In this document: piece after piece, positions 6,112-8,296 of the stretch
Layout of the letters: each line of letters opens with the position of its first letter
Numbering within the stretch: position 1 is the first letter of the stretch
NCBI GenBank assembly: GCA_002292895.1
Contig: DBCE01000233.1
Coordinates: 1 to 8,296, forward strand
Length of the DNA: 8,296 nucleotides
Origin: Phycisphaerales bacterium UBA966
Lineage (GTDB): Bacteria; Planctomycetota; Phycisphaerae; Phycisphaerales; SM1A02
Direction of reading: 5' to 3'
Position numbers and translations under genes: made by a program
Notes under the pieces: model-generated
Told to the model about the DNA's origin: nothing
The model's input: the letters and a program-made list of their open reading frames with translations, nothing else
Databases searched by the model: none

Positions 6112-6705
6112 ATGGCATTTCGAACACTGACGGTTGAGGAGTTTGCAGGCATGCTTGCGGCGAAGACACCTGCACCCGGCGGTGGTGCGGTGGCTGCCGT
6201 GACCGCGGCGCACGCGGCAGCACTTGGTGCCATGGTGCTGGAATTCACCATCGGTAAGCCGAAATTTGCCGCAAGCGAGACCACTAACGCCTCCGCCTTG
6301 CAGCGCCTCACGCAACTGCGCCACGGTGCGCTTGAGCTTGCCGACCGTGATGCCGAGGCATACGGTGCCCTCAATGCGCTCTGGAAGTTGCCGAAGGATG
6401 CACCCACGCGACTTGCAGCGTGGGACGCCGCCGTAGCCGCCGCCATCGATGCGCCGCAGGCGATCTTGGATGCGGCTGCAGAGATTGCCACCACTTGCAG
6501 CCACTTGGCCGTATGCACCAACGCCAATCTTGCAAGCGATCTTGCCATTGCCATTGATCTCGCTTGCGTTGCCGCACGCGCCGCAGCGCACAACGTGGAA
6601 GTCAATCTTCCGTCCGTGACCGATGACGGCGATCGCAACGCTCGCCGGGCAGCTATGACGCGCGCGCTCGCTGAAGCCGCTGCCGCTGGAGCACGCCACG
6701 CGTGA
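6112..6705 (+). CDS. Stand-alone cyclodeaminase/cyclohydrolase (FTCD C-terminal family), folate one-carbon metabolism
   Basis: This 197-residue cytoplasmic protein belongs to the formiminotransferase-cyclodeaminase C-terminal family. Members either deaminate 5-formimino-tetrahydrofolate or, as FchA, interconvert methenyl- and 10-formyl-tetrahydrofolate; sequence alone does not tell which. The family's hallmark PAPGGGAVAAVTAA lies at 20-33, followed by the helix AALGAMVLEFTIGK (36-49). Then come DRDAEAYGALNALWKLP (78-94), the conserved TNANLASDLAIAIDLACVAA region (136-155) and NVEVNLPSV (161-169). The length is that of the stand-alone enzyme, without the formiminotransferase domain. It is almost all alpha-helical and very rich in alanine. 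It begins 36 bp after pheT behind an AGGA site, and its TGA overlaps the GTG start of the next gene by four bases. A histidine-degradation role would need hut genes nearby and none are seen, so the folate cyclohydrolase role is slightly favoured by inference. Confidence 0.88.
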   Translation: MAFRTLTVEEFAGMLAAKTPAPGGGAVAAVTAAHAAALGAMVLEFTIGKPKFAASETTNASALQRLTQLRHGALELADRDAEAYGALNALWKLPKDAPTRLAAWDAAVAAAIDAPQAILDAAAEIATTCSHLAVCTNANLASDLAIAIDLACVAARAAAHNVEVNLPSVTDDGDRNARRAAMTRALAEAAAAGARHA

Positions 6706-7580
6706 GCACGTTGGGTTTCACGTTGGGCTCCACGTTGAGCACCACGCTCGGATTCGCAACACTCCTTGGTACGGCTGCGCTTCTGGTGAGCGGCGCCTAC
6801 CTCGCTGGACTATGGAAAGATGCCGTCACGCCATCGCGGCGCAGTATGGGATGGGCGCTTGGCCAAGGCCTTCCGGCAAGCCCCGAGGATCTCAACCTGC
6901 AGAGCGAAGAGCGCAGCACAGTCCTCAGTGACGGCATCATGCCCGCGTGGTGGATTCGCGGTCGCGCGCCACACTCCGGCCGTGCGGTCATCGTGCTGCA
7001 CGGGCACGGGCGCTCGCGCTGGGATTCACTGCGACGCATCAGCCAACATGTTGAGCACGCCGCGCTGATCGTGACGCCGGATCTGCGCGGTCATGGCGAC
7101 GCCCCCGGGCGCTGCGCCCTCGCCCGCCGCGAAGCTGGCGATGTGTGCATCCTGATGGCGGCCATTGAGGCTGAATACCCTGGAATTAGCATCACTCTGG
7201 TTGGACACTCAATGGGCGCAGTGGTAGCCATTCACGCTGCCGCCCAACGGGCCGCAGCCGGCGCCCCGATCGCAGAAGTGATTGCTTGGGGCGCCTATGA
7301 CCGCGTGGCAACGCCCTTAAACGCACGCCTGAAGCTGCGCTCCCTACCAGCGCGACCATTCAGTGATGCCATTCTCTGGATGTGTACGCGTGCCAACGGG
7401 CCGGAACGCGCCACGCAGAAAGCAGCCGCTCTCCTTGGGACAACGCGACTCACGCTGCACGCCGACAGCCTTGATGCCGTTTCTCCACTTGCTGATTCGC
7501 AGGCGATTGCCGCGGCAATGCCAAGCGCCACACTGCACTGCAGCACTGGCGTTCCGCACTCCGACCTGGGTGTTCAGTAA
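6702..7580 (+). CDS. Membrane-anchored alpha/beta hydrolase
   Basis: This is a 292-residue serine hydrolase of the alpha/beta fold, in the broad lysophospholipase/esterase-like group; its substrate is unknown. The start is GTG at 6702, because GTGA overlaps the stop of the preceding gene. Residues 2-18 are four near-repeats of TLGS/TLGF, and about 12-37 form one hydrophobic segment, probably a signal anchor with the enzyme outside the cytoplasmic membrane; orientation is inferred. The catalytic domain shows VIVLHGHGRSRWD (96-108, HGHG as oxyanion-hole region), TPDLRGHGD (125-133), the nucleophile elbow LVGHSMGA (166-173, Ser170), a probable acid in DSLDAVSP (Asp258) and the catalytic His286 in GVPHSDLG. 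The protein ends six residues after that histidine, so the usual last helix is missing or very short. A GGAG lies ten bases before the start. The gene is the third of the pheT operon by spacing, though nothing in its chemistry ties it to tRNA or folate. Confidence 0.85.
   Translation: MSTLGFTLGSTLSTTLGFATLLGTAALLVSGAYLAGLWKDAVTPSRRSMGWALGQGLPASPEDLNLQSEERSTVLSDGIMPAWWIRGRAPHSGRAVIVLHGHGRSRWDSLRRISQHVEHAALIVTPDLRGHGDAPGRCALARREAGDVCILMAAIEAEYPGISITLVGHSMGAVVAIHAAAQRAAAGAPIAEVIAWGAYDRVATPLNARLKLRSLPARPFSDAILWMCTRANGPERATQKAAALLGTTRLTLHADSLDAVSPLADSQAIAAAMPSATLHCSTGVPHSDLGVQ
6707..6754 (+). repeat. Four imperfect 12-bp tandem repeats at the start of the hydrolase gene
   Basis: Units CACGTTGGGTTT (6707-6718), CACGTTGGGCTC (6719-6730), CACGTTGAGCAC (6731-6742) and CACGCTCGGATT (6743-6754) follow one another without gaps. 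The first two differ at two bases, and the fourth is the most diverged. Each unit adds exactly four codons, so unit gain or loss keeps the frame. They encode the Thr-Leu-Gly/Ser-rich stretch just before and entering the membrane segment. Confidence 0.75.
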
Positions 7581-7587
7581 CGATCGA

Positions 7588-8296
7588 TCACTTCGCTGGT
7601 TGCATCACTGCAGCGCGAGTGACAAATCCCTTGCTGTCAGACTTCATGCTCCACACAAAGGATCCGAAGTACTTCGCCACCATGGCGGCGTCCATCGTCT
7701 TCAACACGTCGTTAGAATTCCCTGGAACCTTGAAACCAAGTCGCTTGGCAACTGAGGAATCGTCTGCCTTGCCAACTGCGTTGTCGAGTTTGGAATCATC
7801 TTCGCCAAACTGTTCGAGCAGCTCGCGCTCAAATCCCCAACGCGCTGGCAGGTCGATGTATCCCCAGGAAATCACTGCTTCACCGCCAACTGCAAGAGCG
7901 GCGGCCTTGTATGCCTGGTTGTCAGCCACGCTTGGCAAATCCTTCTGACCCATCGAACGCATGGCCTGCTCGACCAACTTGCTGTCACCGGTCGCCATGA
8001 ATCCATTGGCAACGCCGATCGACATTGGCAAGAAGTCTGCTGAGAAGATGGTGTTGCCATCAAAGTCGCGCGGCTCAAGTCCCATGGTGCCACCAAACTG
8101 AGTGATCATCGGCACCACGGCCTTAGGGTTGGTGCACGTGACAATGGTCCCGGACACACGGCTCTCCGGAGTGACTGGCTGACGAATGGTCTCATAGGTC
8201 CAGATCCCTGGTCCCATTGCTTCAAAGCCCTTGGACATCACTGGTCCAAAGTTCACTAGGAACCCGTCGATCTCCTGCGCTTGTTCCTCAGGAAGG
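7588..8296 (-). CDS. Unknown-function protein, C-terminal part (runs off right edge)
   Basis: This is the last 235 residues of a protein whose start lies beyond the right edge. The frame is open to the last complete codon (LPEEQAQEIDGFLVNFGP...), so the GTG at 8256 is internal and should not be taken as the start. I do not recognise the family with confidence. It has alternating strands and helices, for example RVSGTIVTCTNPKAVVPMI, a GLEPRDFDGNTIFSADFLPM stretch, ANGFMATGDSKLVEQAMRSM and AVISWGYIDLPARWGF. A 'GFMATGDSKLVEQAM' strand-helix unit followed by 'VADNQAYKAAAL' resembles the repeated pattern of DUF3352-type proteins of planctomycetes and cyanobacteria; this is a tentative comparison. 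There are no membrane segments or catalytic motifs in the visible part. It ends ...AAVMQPAK with a TGA at 7588-7590, converging on the hydrolase gene with only seven bases between the stops, so any terminator must lie inside the opposing coding sequence. Confidence 0.78.
   Translation of the reverse strand, partial: LPEEQAQEIDGFLVNFGPVMSKGFEAMGPGIWTYETIRQPVTPESRVSGTIVTCTNPKAVVPMITQFGGTMGLEPRDFDGNTIFSADFLPMSIGVANGFMATGDSKLVEQAMRSMGQKDLPSVADNQAYKAAALAVGGEAVISWGYIDLPARWGFERELLEQFGEDDSKLDNAVGKADDSSVAKRLGFKVPGNSNDVLKTMDAAMVAKYFGSFVWSMKSDSKGFVTRAAVMQPAK

Noticed and set aside
5620..6699. 359-codon open frame on the minus strand
   Set aside because: It is antisense across pheT and the cyclodeaminase gene, rich in Cys, Gly and Arg with no domain. 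It is a shadow of high-GC coding sequence.
7526..7551. Inverted repeat CGCCA...TGGCG with a CTGCA/TGCAG core near the hydrolase 3' end
   Set aside because: It lies inside coding sequence before the stop and has no T-run. It is explained by codons around the Ser/His region, so I did not call it a terminator.
7581..7590. Palindrome GATCGATC between the convergent stops
   Set aside because: It is eight bases of simple palindrome in a GC-rich genome, too short to be a terminator or a meaningful site without more evidence.
8254..8256. GTG at 8256 as the start of the right-hand minus-strand gene
   Set aside because: The frame stays open to the window edge with protein-like sequence, so the gene is partial and this GTG is more likely internal.
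1..8296. A previously undescribed defence, mobile or RNA-based system
   Set aside because: Every stretch over about 50 bp except the 162-bp gap is accounted for by housekeeping, lipoprotein or metabolic genes. No nuclease, toxin-antitoxin, integrase, reverse transcriptase, CRISPR or repeat-array signature was seen on either strand.

Overview
This window looks like an ordinary chromosomal segment from a moderately GC-rich (roughly 60% by eye) Gram-negative-type bacterium. I favour the Planctomycetes, perhaps a Phycisphaerae-like lineage. The reasons are a short phenylalanyl-tRNA synthetase beta chain without its OB-fold domain, the weak or absent Shine-Dalgarno sequences, the lipoproteins, and an unknown-family protein of the DUF3352 sort. 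This placement is inference from gene content, because no rRNA or other phylogenetic marker is present. I see no insertion sequence, integrase, tRNA, rRNA, CRISPR array or phage gene. The window is packed with coding sequence, and the only non-coding stretch over 50 bp is 699-860.

Left part, minus strand: the N-terminal third of a biosynthetic arginine decarboxylase (speA) runs off the left edge from its start at 698. A 162-bp gap holding candidate terminator hairpins and a candidate speA promoter separates it from a three-gene operon reading leftwards. That operon is a 250-residue lipoprotein (start 3987), a 171-residue lipoprotein (3238-2723) and the Fe-S assembly chaperone hscA (2726-861). 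Both junctions are 4-base ATGA overlaps, so the three are almost certainly cotranscribed and translationally coupled. The two lipoproteins share a layout and may be diverged paralogues.

Right part, plus strand: 45 bp away and divergent lies pheT (4033-6075). It is followed after 36 bp by a stand-alone cyclodeaminase/cyclohydrolase of one-carbon folate metabolism (6112-6705), and then by a membrane-anchored alpha/beta hydrolase (6702-7580), coupled to the folate gene by a GTGA overlap. The hydrolase ends 7 bp from the stop of a convergent minus-strand gene of unknown function that runs off the right edge.

I found no convincing novel defence, mobile or RNA system. The points most worth a second look are the PheT lacking its EMAP/OB domain and separated from pheS, the hscA gene embedded with two lipoproteins instead of isc genes, the paired lipoproteins, and a four-unit 12-bp tandem repeat forming the start of the hydrolase gene.
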